A stretch of 41,295 nt of DNA from Candidatus Poribacteria bacterium (lineage in GTDB: Bacteria; Poribacteria; WGA-4E; WGA-3G), in contig JAGWBU010000024.1 of assembly GCA_021295735.1 (NCBI GenBank), forward strand, positions 6,671 through 47,965. Direction: 5' to 3'. The notes below the pieces were generated by a model. It ran no database searches. It was given only the letters and a program-made list of their open reading frames with translations, and was not told the origin of the DNA. A program made the position numbers and the translations under genes. This document shows, piece after piece, positions 34,502-41,295 of the stretch (position 1 is the stretch's first letter; the number at the start of each line of letters is the position of its first letter).

Positions 34502-34930
34502 CTATTCATAATACCTGAAATTTATAGCGTTCACTAAATCAGCATCTTCAACCAAAGTAGAAGCTGTTTTTGTAAGGATTATACCAATGTACACTACTTT
34601 ATGCACACTTATCTGTAAACTCATCGGTTTTTTAATATTTTGGCATGGCCGCAACCGGGAAGTCGCTCCTATAGGAAGAGATATTTGGCAGAAAGTAGGA
34701 ACTATTGAAGAATTGAATGGCTCTGTGTAAACATTGAGCAGTGCTATAGCACCGCTCAATTCTATAACATTTGCATGACAATTGCACTTGTCAAAATGGG
34801 GTAAATTTGCTACTATAAACGATAATTATTACAGTATTTCCAACTGACAAACCGTAGATCGTAATTGATTACCATACAATAAAATACACCATTTTTAGCC
34901 AATACAAAAGTGCTGCTTTTAGGAGGAATT
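34502..34930. other. Intergenic region between divergent genes
   Basis: An 85-codon minus-strand frame here has no family resemblance and I do not accept it as a gene. The region holds a hairpin-repeat remnant with GGAAGTCGCTCCTATAGG near 34661-34678, a strong palindrome at 34733-34760, and possible promoter words TTGTCA (34788) and TATAAA (34814) with a long 20-nt spacer. Confidence 0.6.
34733..34760. promoter_or_regulatory. 28-nt near-perfect palindrome upstream of the lyase-like gene
   Basis: ATTGAGC (34733-34739), A, GTGC, TATA, GCAC, C, GCTCAAT (34754-34760). All arms pair except one A/C opposition. No T-tract follows on the plus strand. It may be an operator or a transcript hairpin; it is 170 nt before the next start. 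Confidence 0.6.
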
Positions 34931-36058
34931 ATGGCAAAATACGCAAAAGGCTCCGTTCATCCATCAGAACTACAGGAATTTGAGGATAACCAAACAGGCG
35001 CGCATATCTATCAACTCACAAACGATAACACTATCAACCATAACCTCTATTTTCTTACCCCATCCTTTACACCTGACCAAAGCCTTATGATTTTTACCTC
35101 CTATCGTACAGGAAAGGCCAATTTTTTCAAACTTGAATTTCCAAATGGTGATATTGTGCAGCTTACCAACGGTGCGGAAGTTCATGGTTATTCTGGGGTA
35201 ATCGCAAAAGATGGAACAGAACTCTTTTATACAGAAGGGGATTCCATTAAAGCAATCAATCTTGACACATTAGTGGAACGCGTACTCGCGGAATTTGCGG
35301 GTGGTAGTCTTGGTGAATGCAGCGTCAGTGCTGATGAAAAGTTTATCGTGACAGCGATGAAACGTGATGGAAAATCACACATTACTGTTACTGCAACCGA
35401 AGGGAGCGGCGGTGAGATTATCTATACATCTCCTGAACAAACGATTATCCACCCTCAGTTTCACCCAAAACACGCGGATATGATTGCTTATTCTGGCGAC
35501 CCTGCACCACGTATGTGGACTATTAAACGTGATGGCACTGAAAATCGAAATCTCTATCAACATGACAATAATGAGTTTCTTGTCCATGAAACATTTCTTG
35601 GTTCGCAGAACGAATTGATTGTAACGCATTGGCCATACGCCTTGCGGCGCATATCGTTAGACACGCTTGAGATACAGACAATCTCAGATTTTAATGCATG
35701 GCACATTGCGAGTAATCGCGCGGGGACGAAGGTGCTGTGCGACACTGTGCATCCTGATATTGGGTTGCGGTTGGTTGATGTGGAAACGGGTGAACATGTG
35801 CCTATCTGTTATCCGCAGAGTTCGTCAAGTGGAAGTCAATGGAAAAAGGATCGGTATGCGGTGGCTGAAGATTGGGCTGCAGCACAACAGGCAGGGGATC
35901 GGGAGAAATCGTTGAGTTGGATGGAGATGAAGGTGGACACGGTGTATGGTCCGCAGTGGACACACCCGCATCCATCATTTAGTCCTGATGAAACGGCTGT
36001 GGTGTATACTTCGGATGTTTCGGGCCACTCGCAGGTTTATGTAGCGGTGATTCCTTGA
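34931..36058 (+). CDS. Oligogalacturonate-lyase-like beta-propeller (PL22-like/TolB-like)
   Basis: This 375-aa protein, with a perfect AGGAGG four bases before ATG 34931, shows beta-propeller repeats: PSFTPDQSLMIFTSYRTG, QFHPKHADMIAYSGD and PSFSPDETAVVYTSD. Histidine-containing segments (VHETFLGSQNEL and THPHPSFSPDE) recall the Mn-binding site of oligogalacturonate lyases of family PL22. No signal peptide is present, as expected for cytoplasmic enzymes that finish degradation of uronate oligomers. A plain TolB-like propeller is the alternative. The dockerin-bearing protein gene starts ten bases downstream, so they may be co-transcribed. Confidence 0.78.
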   Translation: MAKYAKGSVHPSELQEFEDNQTGAHIYQLTNDNTINHNLYFLTPSFTPDQSLMIFTSYRTGKANFFKLEFPNGDIVQLTNGAEVHGYSGVIAKDGTELFYTEGDSIKAINLDTLVERVLAEFAGGSLGECSVSADEKFIVTAMKRDGKSHITVTATEGSGGEIIYTSPEQTIIHPQFHPKHADMIAYSGDPAPRMWTIKRDGTENRNLYQHDNNEFLVHETFLGSQNELIVTHWPYALRRISLDTLEIQTISDFNAWHIASNRAGTKVLCDTVHPDIGLRLVDVETGEHVPICYPQSSSSGSQWKKDRYAVAEDWAAAQQAGDREKSLSWMEMKVDTVYGPQWTHPHPSFSPDETAVVYTSDVSGHSQVYVAVIP

Positions 36059-36067
36059 GGGAAAACT

Positions 36068-38104
36068 ATGCGGCAAGTTTATCGATATTGTTTATACGTT
36101 TTTATTGTGCTTTGTGTTTCGTGCATTACATTGGCACAAGAAGTTCATTGGATGCCGGATATAAATTTACGCGTGGCGATTGAAGAAAAACTCGGATTGT
36201 CTGATGAAGTGCCGTTGACAAAAGAGAATATCAAATCGCTGATACACCTTGAGGCACAGAACAAAGAGATTCGTTCAATACATGGTTTAGAATTTGCTCA
36301 AAACCTAACATATCTCAATTTAGGTAGCAATCAAGTACAAGATATAAATCTGCTGCATAATTTAACGAAATTACGCGGATTAAGTCTGTATGCTAATCAA
36401 GTATCGGATTTGTCTTCTTTGGAGTCTTTGACATCCCTTGAATACCTGAACATGGCTCATAATCCAATAAGGGACCTCAGTCCTCTTTCAAATCACACCA
36501 ATTTAGAAACGTTAGATCTGTTTGATTGTCAAATTTCTGATGTTAGCCCGCTTACAAGTCTAAAAAATTTGAAAAATTTAATACTTACACACAATCGTAT
36601 CACAGATTTCAGTCCATTAGCGAATCTAATTAATTTACAAAGACTGGATATCAGAGGAAATTTAGGGGATGATATAAGTTCATTGCAGAATTTGACCCTT
36701 GCCGAATTTAAATACGATGAAGTGTGTGAGATAGCACCTTTAGGAACTTCTGTTATCTCTCGGATTCAGGCACGAAATTATCCTTTAGTGTTTCAAGCAT
36801 GGGACAATCTTATCGGACCTATGGAAGATGAACAGACATGGAAAGAAATCAGTCCTTGGAACAATGAAATGCTTTACACAGAACGTGTGACGAAGCATGA
36901 TCTTCACTGGAGTCCTTTTTTCGGACTATGGTGGGAAACTTCTGAGGCGGAACCTACCTACGGGTTGTCAACCCAGTTAGGTGGTGATCTGGAAGCAGCA
37001 AAAGCGATACGCCAACAACGCCTTGATCGCAATCCTAATATGCTGTTTCTCGTTGAAATCCGAATCCACAACCACTTGCGGGCATCTGCATTTCCTTCAG
37101 ACTCGGAGTTTTGGCTGAGAGATAGTAATAATCGGGTTCTACAGAACAACGGTGGTGAGAGTATGATGGATATCTTGAACCCAAGTTTGCAGAATCTGCT
37201 TATTGATCGAATCGTTGCAATTGCTGGTTGTGGGCTTTTTGATGGTGTTATGATAGATGGATTCGCTTTAAACGCTATAGGCTTTGTGGGACGTCATCTC
37301 CACTCCGCGACAAATAAAGAAATCATTACAGCAACAAACCAAATTCTAAGCAACGTAAGGGCACGTGTCCGTAATGATTTTTTAATACTGGTGAATGTGA
37401 ACCGCACGAAACCGACAGCCTACACCGAATATGTCAACGGAACTTTCATGGAAACCGGGCACGATTCCAATGGCAGCTATACCCGCGAAGGACTACAGAA
37501 AATTGAGGACACGCTTCTGTGGGCGGAAACGCAGCTGCGAGAACCGCAGATCAACTGTTTAGAGGGCGAGGGTGTTGGGACATCTCCACCTAACAGTCCT
37601 GAGAATCAACGCTGGATGCGTGTGTTCACAACACTCAGTCTCACACACTCTGATGGCTATGTGTTATATACCGATGGTACACGCTTTACTGATCCCAAAG
37701 CACCGGATCACAGACATCTCTGGTTTGACTTTTGGGACACCGATTTAGGACAACCAGTCGGCGAAAAAGCACAACTTTATGAAAACCGAGAAGGACTTTT
37801 CATCCGTGAGTTCACCAACGGTTGGGCAGTCTACAACCGCAGCGGACAAGCACAACAAATTAGCCTCCCGATGCAGACGGCCGGCGTTGCAAGCGGTACT
37901 ACCAGTTTCCAGCACACTGTCCCCGATTTAGACGGTGAAATGTATCTGAAAACTGAGGTGAATGCAGATGTCAACGGTGATGGCGTTGTGAATATACAAG
38001 ACTTAGTTATAGTGGCGAATGCGTTTGGCGAAGCAGAACCCGATCTCAATGGTGATGGCGTTGTAAATATCCAAGATTTGGTGATTGTAGCGAATGCGTT
38101 TTGA
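36068..38104 (+). CDS. Secreted LRR / glycoside-hydrolase-like / dockerin protein
   Basis: This 678-aa protein has a signal peptide (1-24) and an internalin-like leucine-rich repeat domain (about 50-235, units of about 22 residues such as LTYLNLGSNQVQDINLLHNL). A TIM-barrel-like middle region (about 240-620) resembles hypothetical glycoside hydrolase family 15, with FDGVMIDGF and YVNGTFMETG. A C-terminal type I dockerin consists of two identical GDGVVNIQDLVIVANAF halves with calcium-loop Asp/Asn residues. The reading frame stops exactly at the end of the second half. It probably binds a cohesin-bearing surface protein. The enzymatic nature of the middle region is inferred. Confidence 0.87.
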   Translation: MRQVYRYCLYVFIVLCVSCITLAQEVHWMPDINLRVAIEEKLGLSDEVPLTKENIKSLIHLEAQNKEIRSIHGLEFAQNLTYLNLGSNQVQDINLLHNLTKLRGLSLYANQVSDLSSLESLTSLEYLNMAHNPIRDLSPLSNHTNLETLDLFDCQISDVSPLTSLKNLKNLILTHNRITDFSPLANLINLQRLDIRGNLGDDISSLQNLTLAEFKYDEVCEIAPLGTSVISRIQARNYPLVFQAWDNLIGPMEDEQTWKEISPWNNEMLYTERVTKHDLHWSPFFGLWWETSEAEPTYGLSTQLGGDLEAAKAIRQQRLDRNPNMLFLVEIRIHNHLRASAFPSDSEFWLRDSNNRVLQNNGGESMMDILNPSLQNLLIDRIVAIAGCGLFDGVMIDGFALNAIGFVGRHLHSATNKEIITATNQILSNVRARVRNDFLILVNVNRTKPTAYTEYVNGTFMETGHDSNGSYTREGLQKIEDTLLWAETQLREPQINCLEGEGVGTSPPNSPENQRWMRVFTTLSLTHSDGYVLYTDGTRFTDPKAPDHRHLWFDFWDTDLGQPVGEKAQLYENREGLFIREFTNGWAVYNRSGQAQQISLPMQTAGVASGTTSFQHTVPDLDGEMYLKTEVNADVNGDGVVNIQDLVIVANAFGEAEPDLNGDGVVNIQDLVIVANAF

Positions 38105-38169
38105 GTTCGAGGTTGAAAACTCCTCCTACAAGAGAAGATAAGAGGCGTAATAAATTGCGCGACTACAAA
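38105..38169 (-). repeat. Hairpin repeat units between convergent genes (31-nt repeat, copy 2)
   Basis: Two units follow the dockerin gene: a GAGGTTGAAAACTCC...CTAC stem unit (about 38109-38129), and 38139-38169, which is the inverse of the repeat at 191-221 with two changes. They lie between the convergent LRR and TPR genes. Confidence 0.75.
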
Positions 38170-38227
38170 CCCAGCATGTCAAAATAAATGTTTAAGTGTT
38201 TTTAGATTTGACTATGGTCTTAAGAGT

Positions 38228-38914
38228 TCAAGGAAGGGCAGGCACAATATGAATTAGCGCATCTTCTTGTTCTGCGAAATTTCTGAGTTCTGGGTCAAGG
38301 TCTATTGCTTGTCCGAGGGAATCTAAAGATTTTTTCGGTTCATTTGTTAGGGCGTAAGCACACGCGAGATTATAATGTAATAGTGGCGCTTCAGGAAAAG
38401 TCTGAAGTGCATGCAGGCATATCTCACGAGCATTTTTGGGTTCGTTTTTTTGGAGATAGACAGTTGCTAAATTGACATAACCTTCTGCCATATCCGGTGC
38501 CATCTGTATCGCTTTTTTGAATGTTTCAATGGCTTGTGAATACTGTTCAGCAAACAAATAGGCTTGTCCAAGGTTGTTGTAAGCGGACGGAGCATCTTTA
38601 AAGAAAAGGGTACGGCTTTTGTTTTTGATCGCTTTTTGAAACGCCTCAATCGCCTTTTCCGGTTCTCCATTACGCATGTGGAAGGATGCTTTTCTGTAGT
38701 TGTCATTGAACTGTGTTTGGTGATGCCAAACCCATAGAAACAGTACGGTTACAGCAAGGCAAAACGTCATACAACCGATTCTGAATACTTTATTAGTAGG
38801 TGCTTGTTCAGCATCAGAATCTTCTGCAGATTCATGATCTTGATTTTCATTGGAATCTGTGTCAGTTTCTTCTATAGATTCATGTTCTTGGTCTTGAGTT
38901 TCGTTAGCAGTCAT
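38228..38914 (-). CDS. Membrane-anchored TPR protein with acidic N-terminus
   Basis: This 228-aa protein begins with about 40 very acidic residues, has one membrane helix (about 45-64, IGCMTFCLAVTVLFLWVWHH) and then about four TPR units (about 76-215), such as AIEAFQKAIKNK and AIETFKKAIQMAPDMAEGYVNLA. It probably presents TPRs for protein contacts on the far side of the membrane. It diverges from the Gfo/Idh/MocA gene with 66 nt between starts. Function is not known. Confidence 0.87.
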   Translation of the reverse strand: MTANETQDQEHESIEETDTDSNENQDHESAEDSDAEQAPTNKVFRIGCMTFCLAVTVLFLWVWHHQTQFNDNYRKASFHMRNGEPEKAIEAFQKAIKNKSRTLFFKDAPSAYNNLGQAYLFAEQYSQAIETFKKAIQMAPDMAEGYVNLATVYLQKNEPKNAREICLHALQTFPEAPLLHYNLACAYALTNEPKKSLDSLGQAIDLDPELRNFAEQEDALIHIVPALP

Positions 38915-38980
38915 AATTTGTTTGTAATGTAGAAGTAAATATCAAAATAGGTTTTTTAGCCCTAAAGAAGGAAAAATCAA

Positions 38981-40036
38981 ATGAAAACTTACGGTTTTGG
39001 TATTATAGGGTGCGGAATGATTTCTGATTTTCATTCCGCCGCAATTTCCGATTTAGAACACGGTCAATTAGTTGCTGTGAGTTCTCGCAATGCTGACAAT
39101 GCGAAACGACTCACAAATAAATATAACGTCAAAGGTTATGCCGATTACAATGAAATGCTTAAACGTGATGACCTTGACATCGTTTGTGTTTGCACACCGA
39201 GTGGTGCACACCTTGAACCTGCAGTTGCCGCAGCAGAAGCGGGTAAACATGTTATCGTTGAAAAACCGTTGGAAATTACTCTGCAACGGTGCGATGAAAT
39301 TATCCAAGCTTGTGATGAAGCGGGTATTCGGTTATGTGCCATTTTCAATTCACGGTTTACTGAGGGTTCTCAACTCGTAAAATCAACAATTGAGCGCGGG
39401 CGGTTCGGTAAGTTAACTTTAGGTAGCGCCTATATTAAGTGGTATCGTTCCCAAGAATATTATGATAGCGGTGGTTGGCGCGGCACGTGGAACCTTGATG
39501 GCGGCGGTGCCTTAATGAATCAATCTATTCACGCCATTGACCTGCTGCAGTATTTTATGGGTCCTGTCCAGTCTGTACAAGCATTTACCGACACTTTAGC
39601 ACACGAACGCATTGAAGTTGAAGACGTTGCTGTTGCTGCGCTGCGGTTTAAAAACGGTGCGTTAGGTGTCATTGAAGGCACAACTGCTGCCTATCCCGGT
39701 ATGTTCAAGAAAACCGAAATCTGTGGCACAAAAGGCACCGCGATTTTAGAGGAAGAGGACATTGTCAAATGGGAATTTGACCCTGAACTTCCTGAAGATG
39801 CTGAAATTCGGAAAAAATTCGCTCAACAGACAGATACCGGCGGTGGTGCTTCCGATCCACGTGCCATCAATAATGCGAATCACCGACGGCAGATGGAGAA
39901 CCTTATCACTGGTCTTGAAAATGAGGCTTCACATTTGGTGGACGGTCGCGAGGGGCGTAAAGCGGTTGAAATTATCCTCGCAATCTATCATTCAAGTCGT
40001 GAAGGGCGTCCTGTTGAATTACCTCTTCCTGTTTAA
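38981..40036 (+). CDS. Gfo/Idh/MocA family oxidoreductase
   Basis: This 351-aa NAD(P)-dependent dehydrogenase has the nucleotide-binding start FGIIGCGMISDFH (6-18) and the EKPLE signature (94-98), whose Lys is catalytic in the family. The downstream DGGGALMNQSIHAIDLLQYFMG motif supplies the active-site histidine. The family oxidises or reduces sugars and inositols; the exact substrate is unknown. AAGGA lies upstream of ATG 38981. It converges on the alcohol dehydrogenase gene, and the two may act on related polyols. Confidence 0.94.
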   Translation: MKTYGFGIIGCGMISDFHSAAISDLEHGQLVAVSSRNADNAKRLTNKYNVKGYADYNEMLKRDDLDIVCVCTPSGAHLEPAVAAAEAGKHVIVEKPLEITLQRCDEIIQACDEAGIRLCAIFNSRFTEGSQLVKSTIERGRFGKLTLGSAYIKWYRSQEYYDSGGWRGTWNLDGGGALMNQSIHAIDLLQYFMGPVQSVQAFTDTLAHERIEVEDVAVAALRFKNGALGVIEGTTAAYPGMFKKTEICGTKGTAILEEEDIVKWEFDPELPEDAEIRKKFAQQTDTGGGASDPRAINNANHRRQMENLITGLENEASHLVDGREGRKAVEIILAIYHSSREGRPVELPLPV

Positions 40037-40051
40037 AAGCACATCACAATG

Positions 40052-40147
40052 TAGGTCGGGGTCTCTGTGCCCCGACATGCTGCTTTATGCCGTAACTCCT
40101 GCTATATACCAATCAGAACACAGACGGGCACAGAGACCCGCCTCTAC
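40052..40147. repeat. Inverted repeat with two hairpins between convergent genes
   Basis: GTAGGTCGGGGTCTCTGTGC begins at 40052, and its inverted counterpart (GGGCACAGAGACCCGCCTCTAC) ends at 40147. Each arm also folds on itself (CGGGG/CCCCG, with a TCTCTGTG-type loop). It lies in the gap between two convergent genes and could serve as a two-way terminator. Confidence 0.75.
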
Positions 40148-40166
40148 GGTTCAATGCAATTTAGCA

Positions 40167-41132
40167 TTACGGATAATCAAATACTATCTTGACTGCTTCA
40201 TCTTTTTTGTGCAGTGCCATTTCAAAACCTTTTTGTGCTTCGGTGAAAGGCAGATGATGTGTAATAATTGGTGACACATCAATACGTCCTTGCGCAATCA
40301 TATCCATCGCTAACGGAAAATCATTCGGCACGTCTGGTCCGACAGACCCGATAAATCGGATATTTTTCCTGAAGAATTCAGAGAAATGGAAACCGTATAC
40401 TTCATCATCTGGCACCCCGAAAGCGAGTAGTGTTGCGCCGCGTTTTAGAAGTTGTAGGCACGTGTTGATTGTTTCCGTTTGATGTCCCACGACTTCAATC
40501 ACAAGATCAGCCATCCTACCATCAGTAATCTCTTTAACTGCAGCGACAAGGTCTTCATTTGCACTGTTGATTGTATGTGTGGCACGCATCTGCTTTGATA
40601 CTTCAAGTCGAAAGTCAACCAAATCGGTAGTTATTACTGTTCTTGCACCGAGATTGCTTAACATATGTGTAAAGAGTTGTCCCATCGGTCCCTGTCCTAT
40701 AATGACTGTATCTAAATTGAGCAAATTGCCTAACTTTCGACATGCCCAAACGACAGTGCCAAGAGGCTGCGACATTAGGATGCAATCTTTTCGGTGAAAA
40801 TCCACCAACGGCACAGTGACACTCTCATGTGATAGAAAATATTCTGAACATCCACCGATATGACGTGGAAGTGCAAGCACCTCGTCTCCAACTTTGAATT
40901 TATCCGACTTGCTGGCAGTTATAACACCAATTGCCTCGTGAATAGAAAGACCATGCCCATACGGATAACGATCAGCAGGCTGTTCAAGGACAAAAGATGG
41001 CATATCACTACCACAGATGGCACTGTGGATAGTTTTTAGCATTACTGTGCCATCAGGATAATCTGTCAAATTCGGTTTATCTATATCAATAATTTCGATA
41101 TGATGTGGTGCAACAATTTGCCCCGCTTTCAT
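40167..41132 (-). CDS. Zinc-type medium-chain alcohol dehydrogenase lacking the structural zinc loop
   Basis: This 321-aa MDR enzyme has catalytic-zinc residues C40 (SAICGSD) and H65-E66, and the Rossmann motif GQGPMG (146-151). A four-cysteine structural zinc lobe is expected near residues 90-110, but the segment RHIGGCSEYFLSH lacks it. The start is the ATG at 41132, with AAGGAG (complement of 41139-41144); the open frame continues to 41219 without support. The substrate is unknown; threonine- or sorbitol-dehydrogenase-like roles are possible. Confidence 0.9.
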   Translation of the reverse strand: MKAGQIVAPHHIEIIDIDKPNLTDYPDGTVMLKTIHSAICGSDMPSFVLEQPADRYPYGHGLSIHEAIGVITASKSDKFKVGDEVLALPRHIGGCSEYFLSHESVTVPLVDFHRKDCILMSQPLGTVVWACRKLGNLLNLDTVIIGQGPMGQLFTHMLSNLGARTVITTDLVDFRLEVSKQMRATHTINSANEDLVAAVKEITDGRMADLVIEVVGHQTETINTCLQLLKRGATLLAFGVPDDEVYGFHFSEFFRKNIRFIGSVGPDVPNDFPLAMDMIAQGRIDVSPIITHHLPFTEAQKGFEMALHKKDEAVKIVFDYP

Positions 41133-41192
41133 AAAAACTCCTTTTAAACTTTTTACAATGGTTGTCCGAGATAAATCTTGTTGCCTTTTATA

Positions 41193-41295
41193 ACCTAAGT
41201 TGCCACCTATGTAGCACAAACTTTATGAAGTTTAAGAAAATAATTCGGTAATTTAGCGAGGTTAGGAAACCTCGCCAGCAGGTGGGTACACCTGC
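41193..41295 (+). repeat. Composite dispersed repeat (right-end copy)
   Basis: 41193-41230 is the exact 38-nt repeat also at 21226. It is followed by TTTAAGAAAATAATTCGGTAATTT and a hairpin GCGAGGTT (41256-41263), AGGA, AACCTCGC (41268-41275), then GCAGGTGGGTACACCTGC, itself a palindrome (CAGGTG/CACCTG). The whole matches positions 1-152 in the opposite direction. It may continue beyond the window. Confidence 0.8.

Noticed and set aside
34502-34759. 85-codon minus-strand frame upstream of the methyltransferase
   Set aside because: It covers a repeat remnant and half of the palindrome and has no family resemblance.
1-41295. tRNA or rRNA genes
   Set aside because: No cloverleaf with a GTTCGANTC-type T-loop or rRNA-like stretch was found by eye in the intergenic regions; a covariance search was not possible here.

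Overview
The window looks like a chromosomal segment from an uncultured bacterium close to Candidatus Poribacteria. This is an inference from gene content and style: moderately A+T-rich DNA, tandem CxPxR sulfatases, an LRR/glycosidase-like protein ending in a type I dockerin, a large TPR protein, DUF4159/DUF4175 and DUF6754 membrane proteins, and intergenic regions full of short hairpin repeats. No rRNA, tRNA or CRISPR array was found by eye.

Layout. 1-247: a composite dispersed repeat. 248-6245: DUF4159 protein, giant DUF4175 coiled-coil membrane protein, GH3 beta-N-acetylhexosaminidase. 6246-7429: a gene-free, repeat-rich stretch with a degenerate ~70-nt repeat array and a 51-bp tandem duplication. 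7430-12049: an accessory, defence-like island. It holds a small antitoxin-like protein, a compact DndC/PAPS-reductase-like PP-loop protein, a sulfur-binding-domain HNH restriction endonuclease (SBD-McrA type), a four-helix membrane protein translationally coupled to a metallo-beta-lactamase-fold hydrolase, and an Rpn-type PD-(D/E)XK nuclease with its own near-consensus promoter. 12108-17524: ribokinase, a 957-aa TPR protein, a biotin ligase without its C-terminal domain, and a DUF523 protein. 17698-19617 (minus): trpC and trpD. 19666-about 21070 (minus): an IS200/IS605-type element with an apparently intact TnpB, inserted just upstream of trpD.

22002-23652: aroK-aroB behind a good sigma70-type promoter. 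23683-27107: four tightly packed membrane-protein genes (DUF6754 cluster) of unknown function. 27371-31233: sugar-phosphate isomerase and two paralogous sulfatases, one apparently cytoplasmic and one with a Tat signal. 31682-41132: VIT/VWA protein, a small methyltransferase, an oligogalacturonate-lyase-like beta-propeller, the LRR/GH-like/dockerin protein, a membrane-anchored TPR protein, a Gfo/Idh/MocA oxidoreductase and a zinc-type alcohol dehydrogenase. The window closes with a second copy of the composite repeat that opens it, in the opposite orientation.

Two themes stand out. First, the 7430-10939 cluster may be an undescribed defence system: it pairs a sulfur-transfer-like enzyme with an endonuclease of the family that cuts phosphorothioated DNA, which is paradoxical if both act on the same modification. 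Second, the intergenic hairpin repeats keep their flanking words (GTAGG...) while both arms of the stem change together, so the fold seems to matter more than the sequence. The right half (sulfatases, lyase-like propeller, GH-like protein, sugar isomerase, oxidoreductases) suggests breakdown of sulfated or acidic polysaccharides.
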